Below, piece by piece: positions 36,719-46,282 of a stretch of DNA of 64,000 bases. Numbering within the stretch: position 1 is the stretch's first letter; every line of letters starts with the position of its first letter. The DNA comes from an uncultured Curvibacter sp. GTDB taxonomy: Bacteria > Pseudomonadota > Gammaproteobacteria > Burkholderiales > Burkholderiaceae_C. The notes under the pieces are model-generated. The model saw nothing but the letters and a program-made list of their open reading frames with translations. It was not told where the DNA came from and searched no databases. The DNA lies in contig CAIKMN010000022.1 of assembly GCA_903828535.1 (NCBI GenBank), forward strand, positions 110,854 through 174,853. The letters run 5' to 3'. A program made the position numbers and the translations under genes.

Positions 36719-38080
36719 TCAAGCGTGGGCCGCGCCACGTTGGGCTGCTTGCTCAATCAGGGCCTCAAATTCGGGGCGGAAATGCTTGATCATGGCGCGC
36801 ACGGGCATCGCCGCTGCATCACCCAAAGCGCAAATCGTGCGACCTTGAATGTTGTCGGCGACCGAGTTCAACAAATCCAAATCTTCGCGCCGGCCGTGGC
36901 CGTGCCAAATACGGTCGACCACGCGCCACATCCATCCCGTCCCTTCGCGGCAAGGCGTGCACTGGCCGCAGGATTCGTGCGAATAGAAGTAAGACAAACG
37001 CAACAAGCTTTCAACCATGTTGCGCGAGTCGTCCATGACGATCACTGCGCCTGAGCCCAGCATGGAGCCGGCCTTGGCGATGGCGTCGTAGTCCATGGTG
37101 AGTTCCATCATTTGCGCAGCAGGAATGACGGGCGATGAAGAGCCGCCGGGAATGACCGCCTTCAGGGTGCGGCCTTTGCGCACCCCGCCGGCCAATTCGA
37201 GCAGCTTGGCGAAAGGCGTGCCCATCGGCACTTCATAGTTGCCAGGCAACTCGACGTCGCCGCTGACTGAGAAAATTTTGGTGCCACCGTTATTGGGCTT
37301 GCCGATGTCCAGGTAGGCTTGGCCGCCGTTGCGGATGATCCAAGGCACCGCCGCAAAGGTTTCGGTATTGTTGATGGTCGTGGGCTTGCCGTACAAACCA
37401 AAGCTGGCAGGGAATGGCGGCTTGAAGCGGGGTTGGCCTTTTTTGCCTTCCAGCGATTCGAGCAAGGCGGTTTCTTCGCCGCAAATGTAAGCGCCGAAAC
37501 CATGCGCGGCGTGCAGTTGGAAGCTGAAGGCGCTGCCCAAAATATTTTGTCCGAGCATGCCCGCATCACGCGCTTCTTGCAGGGCCTCTTCAAAGCGATC
37601 GTAGACCTGGAAAATTTCGCCGTGGATGTAGTTGTACCCCACGCTGATGCCCATGGCATACGCCGCGATGATCATGCCCTCGATCACGATGTGCGGGTTG
37701 TACATCAAGATGTCGCGGTCTTTGCAGGTACCCGGTTCGCCTTCGTCAGAATTGCAAACCAGGTATTTTTGGCCAGGGAATTGGCGGGGCATGAAGCTCC
37801 ACTTCAAGCCAGTGGGGAAGCCCGCGCCGCCGCGTCCTCGCAGCACCGACTCTTTGACAGTGGCGATGACTTGGTCTTGTGTCAGGGGCTCAGTTTCAGC
37901 GCCCTCTTCTTTGCCCAAAATTTTGCGCAAAGCCGCGTAGCCGCCGCGGGCCACGTAGTCCTTCAGGCGCCAGTTGGTGCCGTCTAAGTCTTTGTAGATT
38001 TGGGGCTCAATGTGGCGGCCATGGAAGCAAGTCTGGGTTCCGGTGGCTTGAAATTGGTCAAGGATTTGGTCAACGTTCAT
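36719..38080 (-). CDS. nuoF: NADH-quinone oxidoreductase subunit F (NADH- and FMN-binding)
   Basis: A 453-residue subunit where NADH is oxidised. The FMN/NADH loop G-R-G-G-A-G-F-P is at residues 82-89, followed by N-S-D-E-G-E-P-G-T at 110-118 and the glycine-rich [11 protein letters not shown]. The N3 [4Fe-4S] cluster is bound by C371, C374, C377 and a cysteine near 417. It forms the NADH-dehydrogenase module with NuoE and NuoG. It follows nuoE after 13 bases. Confidence 0.97.
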   Translation of the reverse strand: MNVDQILDQFQATGTQTCFHGRHIEPQIYKDLDGTNWRLKDYVARGGYAALRKILGKEEGAETEPLTQDQVIATVKESVLRGRGGAGFPTGLKWSFMPRQFPGQKYLVCNSDEGEPGTCKDRDILMYNPHIVIEGMIIAAYAMGISVGYNYIHGEIFQVYDRFEEALQEARDAGMLGQNILGSAFSFQLHAAHGFGAYICGEETALLESLEGKKGQPRFKPPFPASFGLYGKPTTINNTETFAAVPWIIRNGGQAYLDIGKPNNGGTKIFSVSGDVELPGNYEVPMGTPFAKLLELAGGVRKGRTLKAVIPGGSSSPVIPAAQMMELTMDYDAIAKAGSMLGSGAVIVMDDSRNMVESLLRLSYFYSHESCGQCTPCREGTGWMWRVVDRIWHGHGRREDLDLLNSVADNIQGRTICALGDAAAMPVRAMIKHFRPEFEALIEQAAQRGAAHA

Positions 38081-38093
38081 GAGTGTCCGCCCC

Positions 38094-38582
38094 TTATTTG
38101 CTGACCGAGGCGCGCAGGCCGTCGACCAATTGATCGAGCTTTTCGTTGCTCATGAAGCTGCACATGTGGCGGTCATTCACCAGCATCACGGGTGAATCGG
38201 CGCAGGCCCCCAGGCACTCGGATTGCTGCAAAGTGAACAAGCCATCGGGCGTTGTTTGGCCCATTTCAATGCCCAGTTTTTGCGCCAAATGCTGCAAAGC
38301 CTTGCTGCCGTCTCGCAATTGGCAGGGCAAGTTGGTGCACACGTTCAGTTTGAACTTGCCCAAAGGCTTTTGGTTGTACATGTTGTAGAAAGTGGTGACT
38401 TCATGCACCGCGATTTCAGGCATGCCCAAAATCGAAGCAATCACCGCTTCACTTTCTTCACTGACCCAGCCCTGCTCTTGCTGAACAATCGACAAACAGG
38501 CCATCACGGCAGACTGTTTTTGATCGGCCGGGTACTTGGCAATTTCGCGCTGAAAGCGCGCGCGGGTGTCTTCGGTGATCAT
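38094..38582 (-). CDS. nuoE: NADH-quinone oxidoreductase subunit E ([2Fe-2S] N1a)
   Basis: A 162-residue thioredoxin-fold subunit with [2Fe-2S] cluster N1a bound by C82, C87, C123 and C127 (V-C-T-N-L-P-C and S-E-C-L-G-A-C). An N-terminal helical domain contains Y-P-x-x-x-K-x-S-A-V-[ML]. Part of the electron-input module with NuoF. Its start overlaps the nuoD stop by four bases. Confidence 0.97.
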   Translation of the reverse strand: MITEDTRARFQREIAKYPADQKQSAVMACLSIVQQEQGWVSEESEAVIASILGMPEIAVHEVTTFYNMYNQKPLGKFKLNVCTNLPCQLRDGSKALQHLAQKLGIEMGQTTPDGLFTLQQSECLGACADSPVMLVNDRHMCSFMSNEKLDQLVDGLRASVSK

Positions 38583-39832
38583 CGGTCAATCTCTCCAAAC
38601 ACAATGTCCATGGTGCCTATGATGGCCACCGCGTCGGCCAGCATGTGGCCACGCGCCATTTCGTCCAAGGCCGCCAAGTGGGCAAAACCGGGGGCGCGGA
38701 TTTTTAAGCGATAGGGCTTGTTGGCGCCGTCGCTGACGCAGTAAATGCCGAACTCCCCCTTGGGGTGCTCCACGGCGGCGTAGGCTTGACCCTCAGGCAC
38801 GTGGAAGCCTTCGGTAAACAGCTTGAAGTGGTGAATCAAGTCTTCCATGCTTGACTTCATGCCTTCACGCGAGGGCGGTGCGATTTTGTGGTTGTCGGTG
38901 ATGACGGGCCCCGGATTGGCACGCAGCCAATTGACGCACTGCTGAATGATTTTGTTGGACTCGCGCATCTCGGCCACACGCACCAAGTAACGGTCGTAGC
39001 TGTCACCGGTTTTGCCCACAGGCACATCAAAATCGATTTGGTCGTAAACGTCGTAAGGTTGGGTCTTGCGTAAATCCCAGGGAATGCCCGAACCACGCAA
39101 CATCGGACCGGTGAGGCCCATGTTCAAGGCCCGCTCTGGGGTCATAACCCCAATGCCCACCGTGCGCTGTTTCCAGATGCGGTTTTCGGTGAGCAGCGTT
39201 TCGTATTCGTCCACGCGCGTGGGGAATTCTTTGACAAATAATTCGATGAAATCGAGCAGCGACCCCTGGCGATAGAGGTTAAGTTCGTCGACTGCCTTTT
39301 GATTCTGGATCTTGTTGACCTTGAACTGCGCCATGGTCTCAGGCAGGTCGCGGTAAACGCCGCCTGGACGGAAATAGGCGGCGTGCATGCGCGCGCCAGA
39401 GACTGCTTCGTAAATGTCAAACAGGACCTCACGCTCACGGAAAGTGTAGATCAGGATGGTTGAGCTGCCAATGTCATTGCCGTGCGAACCCAGCCACATC
39501 AAATGGTTCAGCAGGCGGGTGATTTCGGCAAACATCACGCGGATGTATTGCGCGCGAATCGGCACTTCAATGCCCAACATTTTTTCGAGCGCGAGGCAGT
39601 AGGCGTGCTCGTTGCACATCATCGACACATAGTCGAGGCGGTCCATGTAAGGCAAGGACTGGATGTAGGTCTTGGTTTCGGCCAGCTTTTCAGTGGCACG
39701 GTGCAACAAGCCAATGTGCGGATCGGCGCGTTGAACCACTTCGCCGTCCAGCTCCAACACCAAACGCAAAACGCCGTGAGCGGCTGGGTGCTGGGGACCA
39801 AAGTTGAGGGTGTAGTTTTTAATTTCAGCCAT
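38579..39832 (-). CDS. nuoD: NADH-quinone oxidoreductase subunit D (49-kDa type)
   Basis: A 417-residue subunit homologous to the large subunit of NiFe hydrogenases, without metal ligands; with NuoB and NuoH it frames the quinone-reduction site. Hallmarks are [13 protein letters not shown] with the quinone-contacting histidine, G-L-L-H-R-x-x-E-K, Y[10 protein letters not shown] and the C-terminal D-[IV]-V-F-G-E-[IV]-D-R. The start at ATG 39832 gives the standard N-terminus. The open extension to 39892 overlaps nuoC and is rejected. It is separate from nuoC, not fused as in E. coli. Confidence 0.97.
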   Translation of the reverse strand: MAEIKNYTLNFGPQHPAAHGVLRLVLELDGEVVQRADPHIGLLHRATEKLAETKTYIQSLPYMDRLDYVSMMCNEHAYCLALEKMLGIEVPIRAQYIRVMFAEITRLLNHLMWLGSHGNDIGSSTILIYTFREREVLFDIYEAVSGARMHAAYFRPGGVYRDLPETMAQFKVNKIQNQKAVDELNLYRQGSLLDFIELFVKEFPTRVDEYETLLTENRIWKQRTVGIGVMTPERALNMGLTGPMLRGSGIPWDLRKTQPYDVYDQIDFDVPVGKTGDSYDRYLVRVAEMRESNKIIQQCVNWLRANPGPVITDNHKIAPPSREGMKSSMEDLIHHFKLFTEGFHVPEGQAYAAVEHPKGEFGIYCVSDGANKPYRLKIRAPGFAHLAALDEMARGHMLADAVAIIGTMDIVFGEIDR

Positions 39833-39833
39833 G

Positions 39834-40439
39834 TCACAGACCCCCGTAGTGGGCTTCGCGGATGATGCGCGGGGTAATTTCACGCGGCTCAATGGAAACG
39901 GGTTGGTAGACCACGCGTTTCAAGTCGGCGTCGTAACGCATTTCGACATGACCCGAGATTGGAAAGTCTTTGCGGAAGGGGTGCCCAATGAAACCGTAGT
40001 CGGTCAGAATGCGGCGCAAATCGGGGTGGCCGTCAAACACGATGCCGTACAAATCAAACGCTTCCCGCTCGTACCAAAGTGCCGAATTCCAGACTTGGTG
40101 GACCGAGTCAAGCAGGGGCATGACGTCGTCAGCGCAAAAGACCCGCACGCGCAAGCGTTGGTTCAAGCTGACCGACAACAAATGGGAAACCACCGCAAAA
40201 CGGGGGCCTTCATAGGCGCCGTCGGCGTAGGTGGAAAAATCAAGACCGCACAAATCCACCAGTTGCTCAAAGGCACAACCGGGCGCTTGGCGCAACAAGG
40301 TCATGACTTCCAAGTAGTGGGCCGGGGTGACATCGAGCGTCACTTCGCCGAGGGCGATTTCAACAGATTTGGCTTTTTCGCCCAAAACCGACAACACGGT
40401 CGCTTTGATGGTTTCGGGGTGAATGGCTTGCAATGTCAT
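39834..40439 (-). CDS. nuoC: NADH-quinone oxidoreductase subunit C (30-kDa type)
   Basis: A 201-residue peripheral-arm subunit. The family signature E-R-E-A-[FW]-D-L-[FY][14 protein letters not shown] lies near residues 130-152, followed by G-H-P-F-R-K-D-F-P-x-x-G. It binds NuoD and NuoB in the connecting module and has no cofactor. It lies one base before nuoD and 31 bases after nuoB. Confidence 0.97.
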   Translation of the reverse strand: MTLQAIHPETIKATVLSVLGEKAKSVEIALGEVTLDVTPAHYLEVMTLLRQAPGCAFEQLVDLCGLDFSTYADGAYEGPRFAVVSHLLSVSLNQRLRVRVFCADDVMPLLDSVHQVWNSALWYEREAFDLYGIVFDGHPDLRRILTDYGFIGHPFRKDFPISGHVEMRYDADLKRVVYQPVSIEPREITPRIIREAHYGGL

Positions 40440-40470
40440 GCTTGAGTCCTAGTTGAGTCCTGAAGCACCA

Positions 40471-40950
40471 TCAAACACGCGCAATGGTTTGCGTGCGGCG
40501 GATTTTTTGTTGCAGCTGGATGATGCCGTAGATCAAGGCCTCTGCCGTAGGGGGGCAGCCCGGCACATAAACATCCACCGGCACAATGCGGTCACAGCCA
40601 CGCACCACAGAGTAGCTGTAGTGGTAATAACCACCGCCATTGGCGCAAGAACCCATTGAAATGACCCAGCGAGGCTCGCTCATTTGGTCATAGACCTTGC
40701 GCAAGGCGGGGGCCATTTTGTTGCACAAAGTGCCGGCGACGATCATCAAATCACTCTGACGGGGGCTGGCGCGAAACACCTCAGCACCGAAGCGCCCCAA
40801 GTCGTAACGGGCGGCAGCCGCGTGCATCATTTCAACGGCGCAGCAAGCCAAGCCAAACGTCATAGGCCAGAGAGAGCCGGTTTTGGCCCAGTTCACGACC
40901 GAGTCGTAGCTTGTCGTGACAAAGCCTTCTTTGAATACGCCTTCAATCAT
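40471..40950 (-). CDS. nuoB: NADH-quinone oxidoreductase subunit B (cluster N2)
   Basis: A 159-residue subunit carrying [4Fe-4S] cluster N2, the last electron carrier before quinone. The vicinal pair C36-C37 ([10 protein letters not shown]) plus C102 (G-S-C-A-N-G-G-G) and C132 (P-G-C-P-P-T) are the ligands. Length is normal. It follows nuoA after 73 bases, the largest gap inside the operon, in which I see no clear promoter. Confidence 0.97.
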   Translation of the reverse strand: MIEGVFKEGFVTTSYDSVVNWAKTGSLWPMTFGLACCAVEMMHAAAARYDLGRFGAEVFRASPRQSDLMIVAGTLCNKMAPALRKVYDQMSEPRWVISMGSCANGGGYYHYSYSVVRGCDRIVPVDVYVPGCPPTAEALIYGIIQLQQKIRRTQTIARV

Positions 40951-41023
40951 GGTGCCCGTTCCTGAAATTGAATCTGATTAAATTTGGGATGAATGGAATT
41001 TCGTCGAAAGCCTTGAAGCGGGT

Positions 41024-41383
41024 TCATTCCCAGTCCAGCGCGCCTTTTTTCCACTCGTATGCAAAACCAACCACCAAAATGGCCAAGAAAATCAGCACGG
41101 CCACAAAGCCGGTCATGCCCACTTGTTTGAGCGACACCGCCCAAGGGAACAGAAAGGCGATTTCGAGGTCAAACAAAATGAACAAAATCGCCACCAAGTA
41201 GTAGCGAACGTCAAATTTCATGCGCGCGTCTTCGAAAGCTTCGAAACCGCATTCGTAAGGGGAATCTTTGGCCGCATAAGGGCGATTGGGGCCCAAGACA
41301 TAGGCCAAGGCTTGGGGCACGATGCCAACCAAAACGCCAACGCCGATGAACAACAAAATGGGCAAATATTGGTCGAGATTCAT
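41024..41383 (-). CDS. nuoA: NADH-quinone oxidoreductase subunit A
   Basis: A 119-residue three-helix membrane subunit, first gene of the fourteen-gene complex I operon. The Y-E-C-G-F-E-[AS]-F cysteine loop lies near residue 45 and the F-D-[LV]-E-I-A-F-L-F-P-W segment near 70. Start ATG 41383 gives the usual N-terminus (MNLDQYLP); a TTG four codons earlier is less likely. Only 23 bases separate it from the 3' end of the tRNA-Leu gene on the same strand, so its message probably begins upstream of, or is cut out by processing of, that tRNA. Confidence 0.96.
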   Translation of the reverse strand: MNLDQYLPILLFIGVGVLVGIVPQALAYVLGPNRPYAAKDSPYECGFEAFEDARMKFDVRYYLVAILFILFDLEIAFLFPWAVSLKQVGMTGFVAVLIFLAILVVGFAYEWKKGALDWE

Positions 41384-41406
41384 CGCGAATATCAATTCAT
41401 GTCTGG

Positions 41407-41491
41407 TGGTGCCGTCGGCGAGACTCGAACTCGCACAGCTTTCGCCACTACCCCCTCAAGATAGCGTGTCTACCAATTTCACCACGACGGC
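41407..41491 (-). tRNA. tRNA-Leu (anticodon GAG), CCA encoded
   Basis: An 85-base class II tRNA on the minus strand. Acceptor stem GCCGTCG pairs with CGACGGC, then A and an encoded CCA. The D-arm shows the G-G-T-A box, the anticodon loop is TTGAGGG (anticodon GAG, reading CUC/CUU), a variable arm is present and the T-arm carries GTTCGAGTC. It lies between secG and nuoA. Confidence 0.95.
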
Positions 41492-41553
41492 ACAGTTTGC
41501 AATGAAGCACTTGAGGACAGTCAAATAGCGCTTCAAACCAGCGCGGATTCTAC

Positions 41554-41577
41554 CCGTAAAAGCGCTGACTTTTACGG
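41554..41577. other. 9-bp perfect stem-loop between secG and tRNA-Leu
   Basis: CCGTAAAAG and CTTTTACGG form a nine-base-pair stem around a six-base loop, 37 bases after the secG stop and about 60 bases before the tRNA. No long U-run follows on the minus strand, so it is not a classic intrinsic terminator. A TAGAAT hexamer (41553-41548) directly after it may be a -10 element for the tRNA. Confidence 0.6.
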
Positions 41578-41613
41578 ATAAACCCGCACCAATCGAACAA
41601 CTAATTCAGCCCA

Positions 41614-42018
41614 TTATTTGGTGGGGATGGCCGCCGACCCTTTTGCAGGCTGAGCGGGTTCAGCGGGCGTAGCAGCAGGCGATGCAGGCGCAGGCGCGGC
41701 TGTTTTAGCGCCTTCCAAAGCAGAGCCCACGCCGGCTGCTGTTTCCAGGACAGAACCCGTGCTGGCAGGAGCCTCTGCGCGCAGGTTGCCAAAGTAAGCC
41801 AAGGCCAAAGTGGTCGTGAAAAACACAGCCGCCAGCACCGCCGTGGTGCGCGACAAGAAGTTCGCGCTGCCACTGGCCCCAAACAGACTCCCTGAGCCGC
41901 CACTGCCAAAGGCGGCGCCCATGTCGGCGCCTTTGCCGTGCTGAACCAAAATCAGGCCAATCATGCCCAAGGCCGACAACATTTGGGCCGTCAAAATCAA
42001 AGTCACAACGATGCTCAT
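41614..42018 (-). CDS. secG: Preprotein translocase subunit SecG
   Basis: A 134-residue inner-membrane protein of the SecYEG channel. Two hydrophobic helices (about 5-25 and 55-75) flank the conserved cytoplasmic loop V-Q-x-G-K-G-A-D-M-G-A-A-F-G-[SG]-G-[GA]-S-x-[ST]-[LV]-F-G. The Ala/Pro-rich tail after residue 85 is variable, as in other betaproteobacteria. It starts 19 bases after tpiA, and the tRNA-Leu and nuo genes follow on the same strand, a conserved betaproteobacterial order. Confidence 0.95.
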   Translation of the reverse strand: MSIVVTLILTAQMLSALGMIGLILVQHGKGADMGAAFGSGGSGSLFGASGSANFLSRTTAVLAAVFFTTTLALAYFGNLRAEAPASTGSVLETAAGVGSALEGAKTAAPAPASPAATPAEPAQPAKGSAAIPTK

Positions 42019-42037
42019 ACGCTCACTCCAGAAAATT

Positions 42038-42814
42038 TCAAGCCACAGCGCGGGCTGCAGCGACGATTTGTAAAAAATCAGCGGCCTTCAAAGCGGCGCC
42101 CCCAATCAGGCCACCGTCAATGTCAGGCTGTGCCAACAAGGCCCCGGCGTTGCTGGCATTCATGCTACCGCCATACAAAATAGGGATGCGCTTGGCGTTC
42201 GAACTGGCCGCTTGCAACTGAGTCCGAATAACGGCATGCACCGCTTGCGCCTGTTCGGGCGTTGCGGTTTTGCCGGTGCCAATGGCCCAAACGGGCTCAT
42301 ACGCCACCACCAACTCGGTCAGACAGTGGCCATTCACATGGATCACCGCCGCCAATTGGCGCTTCACCACCGCCTCGGTTTCACCCGCTTCACGCTGGGC
42401 CAAGGTTTCGCCCACACAAACAATGGGGGTGAGGCCATGGGCCAGCGCGTTTTGGGCTTTCAAGGCCACCAGTTCATTGGTTTCAAAGTGGTTCTGACGC
42501 CGCTCTGAATGCCCAACAATGACAAACCGAGTGCCAAAGTCTTTCAACATCGCGGGGGACACCTCACCGGTGTAAGCGCCGCCATTTTGATGAGAAACGT
42601 CTTGCGCACCCAATTCCACCGGGCCACACAAAGCAGCCACTTGAGCCAAGTAAGGCGCAGGCACGCAAACCAGCACCGACACCTTCGCGGCCTCCAGCGC
42701 CTCAGCCGAAGGCAAACCCGCCACGACCGCGCCCATCAAGGCCGCGTTATCGGCCAAGTTGCCATTCATCTTCCAATTACCGGCAATGAGTTTTTTGGTC
42801 ATTTCTTTGGTCAT
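42038..42814 (-). CDS. tpiA: Triosephosphate isomerase
   Basis: A 258-residue TIM-barrel glycolytic enzyme that interconverts dihydroxyacetone phosphate and glyceraldehyde 3-phosphate. Catalytic residues are visible: N13 and K15 (G-N-W-K-M-N), the electrophile H102 (V-G-H-S-E-R-R) and the base E173 ([10 protein letters not shown], which also starts the flexible loop). The N-terminus carries a duplicated start region: ATGACCAAA occurs at 42814 and again 12 bases later. The upstream ATG is preferred because GAGGG lies seven bases before it, while the second has no ribosome-binding site. Confidence 0.96.
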   Translation of the reverse strand: MTKEMTKKLIAGNWKMNGNLADNAALMGAVVAGLPSAEALEAAKVSVLVCVPAPYLAQVAALCGPVELGAQDVSHQNGGAYTGEVSPAMLKDFGTRFVIVGHSERRQNHFETNELVALKAQNALAHGLTPIVCVGETLAQREAGETEAVVKRQLAAVIHVNGHCLTELVVAYEPVWAIGTGKTATPEQAQAVHAVIRTQLQAASSNAKRIPILYGGSMNASNAGALLAQPDIDGGLIGGAALKAADFLQIVAAARAVA

Positions 42815-42858
42815 TTGTAAGCCCTCTTCTTCGAAGCTTCAATCGATATCAGGGCGTA

Positions 42859-42886
42859 GGCATCAGGCATCAGACATCAAGCATGA
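42859..42886. repeat. 7-bp imperfect tandem repeat (four units)
   Basis: Units GGCATCA, GGCATCA, GACATCA and AGCATGA follow head to tail in the 76-bp gap between the quinone oxidoreductase and tpiA. No function is evident; a slippage product is the simplest view. Confidence 0.7.
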
Positions 42887-42890
42887 GGGA

Positions 42891-43877
42891 TTACCAAGTC
42901 AGGACAATTTTGCCCACGTGTTGACCGGACTCCATCAAGGCGTGCGAGGCGGCGGCCTGCGCTGCCGGGAAGGTCGAGTGAACTTGGGGCTTGATTTGAC
43001 CTTGGCTCAAAAGCGGCCAGACCTTGGTTTGCAATGACTGGGCAATAGCTGCCTTGAACGCCACCGAACGGGGGCGCAACGTGGAGCCGGTGACGGTCAA
43101 ACGCTTGCGCAACAAAGCGCCGGCATTGAAGCCAGCCTCTACCCCACCCTGCACGGCGATGATGACCAAGCGGCCCTCTTCGGCCAAACAATCCATTTCA
43201 CGCGCGACATAAGACCCAGCCACCATGTCCAAGATCACATCAACCCCGTGGCCCTGGGTCAGGTCTTTGACGGCCTGCACAAAGTCGGTTTTTTTGTAAT
43301 TGATGGCTTGGTCGGCACCCACCCCCAGAGCCGCAGCGCATTTTTCGTCGCTGCCGGCGGTGACGATGACCTTGGCGCCAAAGGCTTTGGCCAATTGAAT
43401 GGCGGTCACGCCAATGCCGCTGGTGCCGCCCTGAATCAACAAGGTTTCGCCTTTTTGTAAACGGCCGCGGTCAAAAACATTGCTCCAAACGGTGAAGAAA
43501 GTTTCAGGCAACGAAGCCGCTTCAACATCGCTCCAGCCTGCTGGAACGGGCAAACATTGCACCACCGGCGCCACGCAAAGCTCGGCGTAGCCACCGCCCG
43601 AGACCAAGGCGCAAACCCGGTCACCGATCGCTAAACCAGCCTGGGCCATGGCCTGAAGATCTCCTGCGATGACCGTGCCAGCCACTTCAAGTCCGGGCAA
43701 ATCCGATGCGCCGGGCGGCGGGGCGTAATGCCCCAAGCGTTGCAACACGTCGGGGCGGTTGATGCCACTCGCGCCCACACGAATCAGCAGCTCGCCCTCG
43801 CCCGGGATGGGGTCGGGGCGGGCGCCGAGTTGCAAAACTTCAGGGCCTCCAAAGCCCTTGAGTTCGACTGCTTTCAT
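42891..43877 (-). CDS. NAD(P)H-quinone oxidoreductase, zinc-less medium-chain dehydrogenase (PIG3/QOR type)
   Basis: A 328-residue member of the quinone-oxidoreductase branch of the MDR superfamily. The N-terminal GroES-like domain has S-G-I-N-R-P-D-V-x-Q-R-x-G, and the P-G-L-E-V-A-G segment follows. The Rossmann motif is G-G-x-S-G-I-G near residue 150. The structural-zinc cysteine cluster is absent, as expected in this branch. It likely reduces quinones or enones with NAD(P)H in the cytoplasm. The start is firm: a perfect AGGAGG lies six bases upstream (43889-43884). It sits between pnp and tpiA on the same strand. Confidence 0.92.
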   Translation of the reverse strand: MKAVELKGFGGPEVLQLGARPDPIPGEGELLIRVGASGINRPDVLQRLGHYAPPPGASDLPGLEVAGTVIAGDLQAMAQAGLAIGDRVCALVSGGGYAELCVAPVVQCLPVPAGWSDVEAASLPETFFTVWSNVFDRGRLQKGETLLIQGGTSGIGVTAIQLAKAFGAKVIVTAGSDEKCAAALGVGADQAINYKKTDFVQAVKDLTQGHGVDVILDMVAGSYVAREMDCLAEEGRLVIIAVQGGVEAGFNAGALLRKRLTVTGSTLRPRSVAFKAAIAQSLQTKVWPLLSQGQIKPQVHSTFPAAQAAASHALMESGQHVGKIVLTW

Positions 43878-43930
43878 GGCGCGCCTCCTAGAAGTGATGA
43901 ATTAAAGCGATGTTCTCAAGCGCTGAGTGA

Positions 43931-46057
43931 TCAGGCTTGGTCGCCTTCAGGGGCGACTTGTTCGGGACGCTCAATCAGGGCCTTCATGGACAGCTTGACG
44001 CGGCCCTTTTCATCGGTTTCCATGACCTTGACCTTGACGATCTGGCCTTCGCTCAGGTAGTCGCTGACCTTTTCAACGCGTTGGTGGGCAATTTGGCTGA
44101 TGTGCAACAAGCCGTCTTTGCCGGGCAGCAAGTTAATCAGGGCACCGAAGTCCAAGATCTTGGTAACGGGGCCTTCGTAAATTTTGCCAATTTCCACTTC
44201 GGCGGTAATTTGCTCGATGCGGCGCTTGGCTTCTTCGGCCTTGGCGCCGTCGGTGGCGGCGATGGTGATGGTGCCGTCTTCGTCGATGTTGATCTGGGTG
44301 CCCGTTTCTTCGGTCAACGCACGGATGGTGGCGCCGCCCTTGCCGATCACGTCACGGATCTTTTCGGGGTTGATCTTCATGGTGAACAACTTGGGGGCGA
44401 AGTTGGAGACTTCGGTTTTGGCTTCGCCCATGGCCTCTTGCATCTTGCCCAAAATGTGCAAACGGGCTTCCTTGGCTTGAGCCAAAGCGACCTGCATGAT
44501 TTCTTTGGTGATGCCTTGAATTTTGATGTCCATTTGCAAGGCCGTGATGCCGTTGGTGGTACCGGCCACCTTGAAGTCCATGTCACCCAGGTGGTCTTCG
44601 TCCCCCAAGATGTCGGTCAAGACGGCAAAACGGTTGCCGTCCTTGATCAAGCCCATCGCAATACCGGCCACGTGGGCCTTCAAAGGCACGCCGGCGTCCA
44701 TCAGCGACAAGCAGCCGCCGCAGACCGAAGCCATCGACGAGGAACCATTCGATTCGGTGATTTCAGACACCACACGCATGGTGTAGGGGAATTCTTCTTT
44801 GCTCGGCAAGACGGCAGCCAGTGCACGCTTGGCCAAACGGCCGTGGCCAATTTCACGGCGCTTGGTGCTGCCCATGCGACCGACCTCGCCGGTGGCAAAG
44901 GGAGGCATGTTGTAGTGGAGCATGAAGCGGTCTTCAAACTCACCGGCCAAAGCGTCGATGCGTTGGGCATCGCGCTCGGTGCCGAGGGTGGCAATCACCA
45001 AGGCTTGGGTTTCGCCGCGCGTGAACAAGGCCGAGCCATGGGTGCGGGGCAAGACTGAATTGCGAATTTCAATGGGGCGCACGGTGCGGGTGTCGCGGCC
45101 ATCGATGCGGGGTTCACCCGCCAAGATTTGGCCGCGAACGATGCGGGCTTCAATGTCGAACAACAACGTTTCAACGGAAGCCGAGTCAAACTCAGCGCCA
45201 GCGGCCTTCAAGCCTTCCATGACTTCGGCATAGGCTGCCCGGCAAGCTTGGGTCCGGGCTTGCTTGTTGCGGATTTGGTAGGCAGCGCGCAGTTTTTCTT
45301 CGGCCAAGGCGTTGACCTGAGCAATCAAGGGCTCGTTCTTGGCAGCAGGCGCCCAATCCCAGGTGGGTTTGCCGGCTTCACGCACCAGATCGTGAATGGC
45401 GTTGATGGCAATCACGCCTTGTTCGTGACCGAACACAACCGCGCCCAACATGATGTCTTCCGACAATTGCTTGGCTTCGGATTCAACCATCAGCACGGCG
45501 GCTTCAGTGCCAGCGACAACCAATTCCATTTCGCTGTCTTTGCGCTGGGTTTGGCCAGGGTTCAAGACGTATTGACCGTTGATGTAACCCACACGGGCAG
45601 CACCAATGGGGCCATTGAAGGGCACACCCGACACTGCCAAAGCGGCCGAGGTGGCAACCATGGCGGCGATGTCGGCATCCACCTCGGGGTTCAACGAAAC
45701 AGTGTGAATGACCACATGCACTTCGTTCAAGAAACCCTCGGGGAACAAGGGGCGAATGGGGCGATCGATCAGACGGCTGGTCAGGGTTTCGAGTTCGCTG
45801 GGCTTGGCTTCACGTTTGAAGAAGCTGCCAGGGATCTTGCCTGCGGCGTAGGTTTTCTCGATGTAATCGACGGTCAAGGGAAAGAAGTCCTGGCCTGGCT
45901 TGGCGGACTTGGAAGCCACCACGGTGGCCAAAACCACGGTGTCGTCGATGTTCACCAGCACGGCACCCGTGGCTTGGCGGGCGATTTCGCCGGTTTCCAT
46001 GGTGACGGTGTGTTGACCCCATTGGAAGGTCTTGGTGACTTTGTTAAAAATGCTCAT
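43931..46057 (-). CDS. pnp: Polyribonucleotide nucleotidyltransferase (PNPase)
   Basis: A 708-residue phosphorolytic 3'-5' exoribonuclease of the RNA degradosome. Two RNase PH-like core domains (about 1-220 and 310-530) are separated by an alpha-helical domain. A KH domain follows (about 555-610, with I-G-K-G-G), then an S1 domain (about 622-690, V-T-K-I-L-D-F-G-A-[LF]). The ATG at 46057 is preceded by AGGA at normal spacing. It lies downstream of rpsO with a 225-base leader containing several hairpins. In E. coli an RNase III-cut hairpin in the pnp leader mediates autoregulation; the analogous structure here is listed separately. Confidence 0.98.
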   Translation of the reverse strand: MSIFNKVTKTFQWGQHTVTMETGEIARQATGAVLVNIDDTVVLATVVASKSAKPGQDFFPLTVDYIEKTYAAGKIPGSFFKREAKPSELETLTSRLIDRPIRPLFPEGFLNEVHVVIHTVSLNPEVDADIAAMVATSAALAVSGVPFNGPIGAARVGYINGQYVLNPGQTQRKDSEMELVVAGTEAAVLMVESEAKQLSEDIMLGAVVFGHEQGVIAINAIHDLVREAGKPTWDWAPAAKNEPLIAQVNALAEEKLRAAYQIRNKQARTQACRAAYAEVMEGLKAAGAEFDSASVETLLFDIEARIVRGQILAGEPRIDGRDTRTVRPIEIRNSVLPRTHGSALFTRGETQALVIATLGTERDAQRIDALAGEFEDRFMLHYNMPPFATGEVGRMGSTKRREIGHGRLAKRALAAVLPSKEEFPYTMRVVSEITESNGSSSMASVCGGCLSLMDAGVPLKAHVAGIAMGLIKDGNRFAVLTDILGDEDHLGDMDFKVAGTTNGITALQMDIKIQGITKEIMQVALAQAKEARLHILGKMQEAMGEAKTEVSNFAPKLFTMKINPEKIRDVIGKGGATIRALTEETGTQINIDEDGTITIAATDGAKAEEAKRRIEQITAEVEIGKIYEGPVTKILDFGALINLLPGKDGLLHISQIAHQRVEKVSDYLSEGQIVKVKVMETDEKGRVKLSMKALIERPEQVAPEGDQA

Positions 46058-46080
46058 GTCAATTTCCTGTTCATGACAAA

Positions 46081-46180
46081 CCGCTCTACCCGAGCGGCGG
46101 TGGGTCAGATGGGCCTATTTGGAACACGATGCCATTCCAGAAAAAACCGGGTCTCTGTCAACCAGGTTTCTTTTGGAATG
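46081..46180 (-). promoter_or_regulatory. Structured pnp 5' leader with a long imperfect stem-loop
   Basis: At 46133-46148 and 46165-46180 two 16-base arms pair with 14 matches and two mismatches around a 16-base loop. A second short hairpin (CCGCTC/GAGCGG, five-base loop) lies at 46081-46097, closer to the pnp start. The position matches the autoregulatory RNase III/PNPase-controlled leader hairpin known for E. coli pnp; function here is inferred. Confidence 0.65.
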
Positions 46181-46224
46181 ACACAGCGCGCATCCCTGAT
46201 TCGTCCTACCTGAAAAAAACAAAG

Positions 46225-46250
46225 GCCTGAGCTAGGGATCTAACTCAGGC
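46225..46250. terminator. Intrinsic terminator between rpsO and pnp, potentially bidirectional
   Basis: GCCTGAG and CTCAGGC with an inner TAG/CTA pair form an 11-step stem (one mismatch) with a four-base loop. On the minus strand it is followed by CTTTGTTTTTTT, giving a Rho-independent terminator 33 bases after rpsO. On the plus strand TCTTTTTAT also follows. Partial readthrough into pnp would parallel E. coli rpsO-pnp. Confidence 0.85.
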
Positions 46251-46282
46251 TCTTTTTATCTTGGCCTTGGCAAAAGGACTGC

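Noticed and set aside
35764-36789. A 341-codon plus-strand open frame
   Set aside because: Antisense to nuoG and the end of nuoF, no family resemblance.
43937-45058. A 373-codon plus-strand open frame
   Set aside because: It lies entirely antisense to pnp and has the Gly/His/Phe-rich make-up of a shadow frame. pnp itself is unambiguous.
45128-46213. A 361-codon plus-strand open frame over the 5' part of pnp and its leader
   Set aside because: Antisense to pnp, no recognisable domain, no ribosome-binding site.
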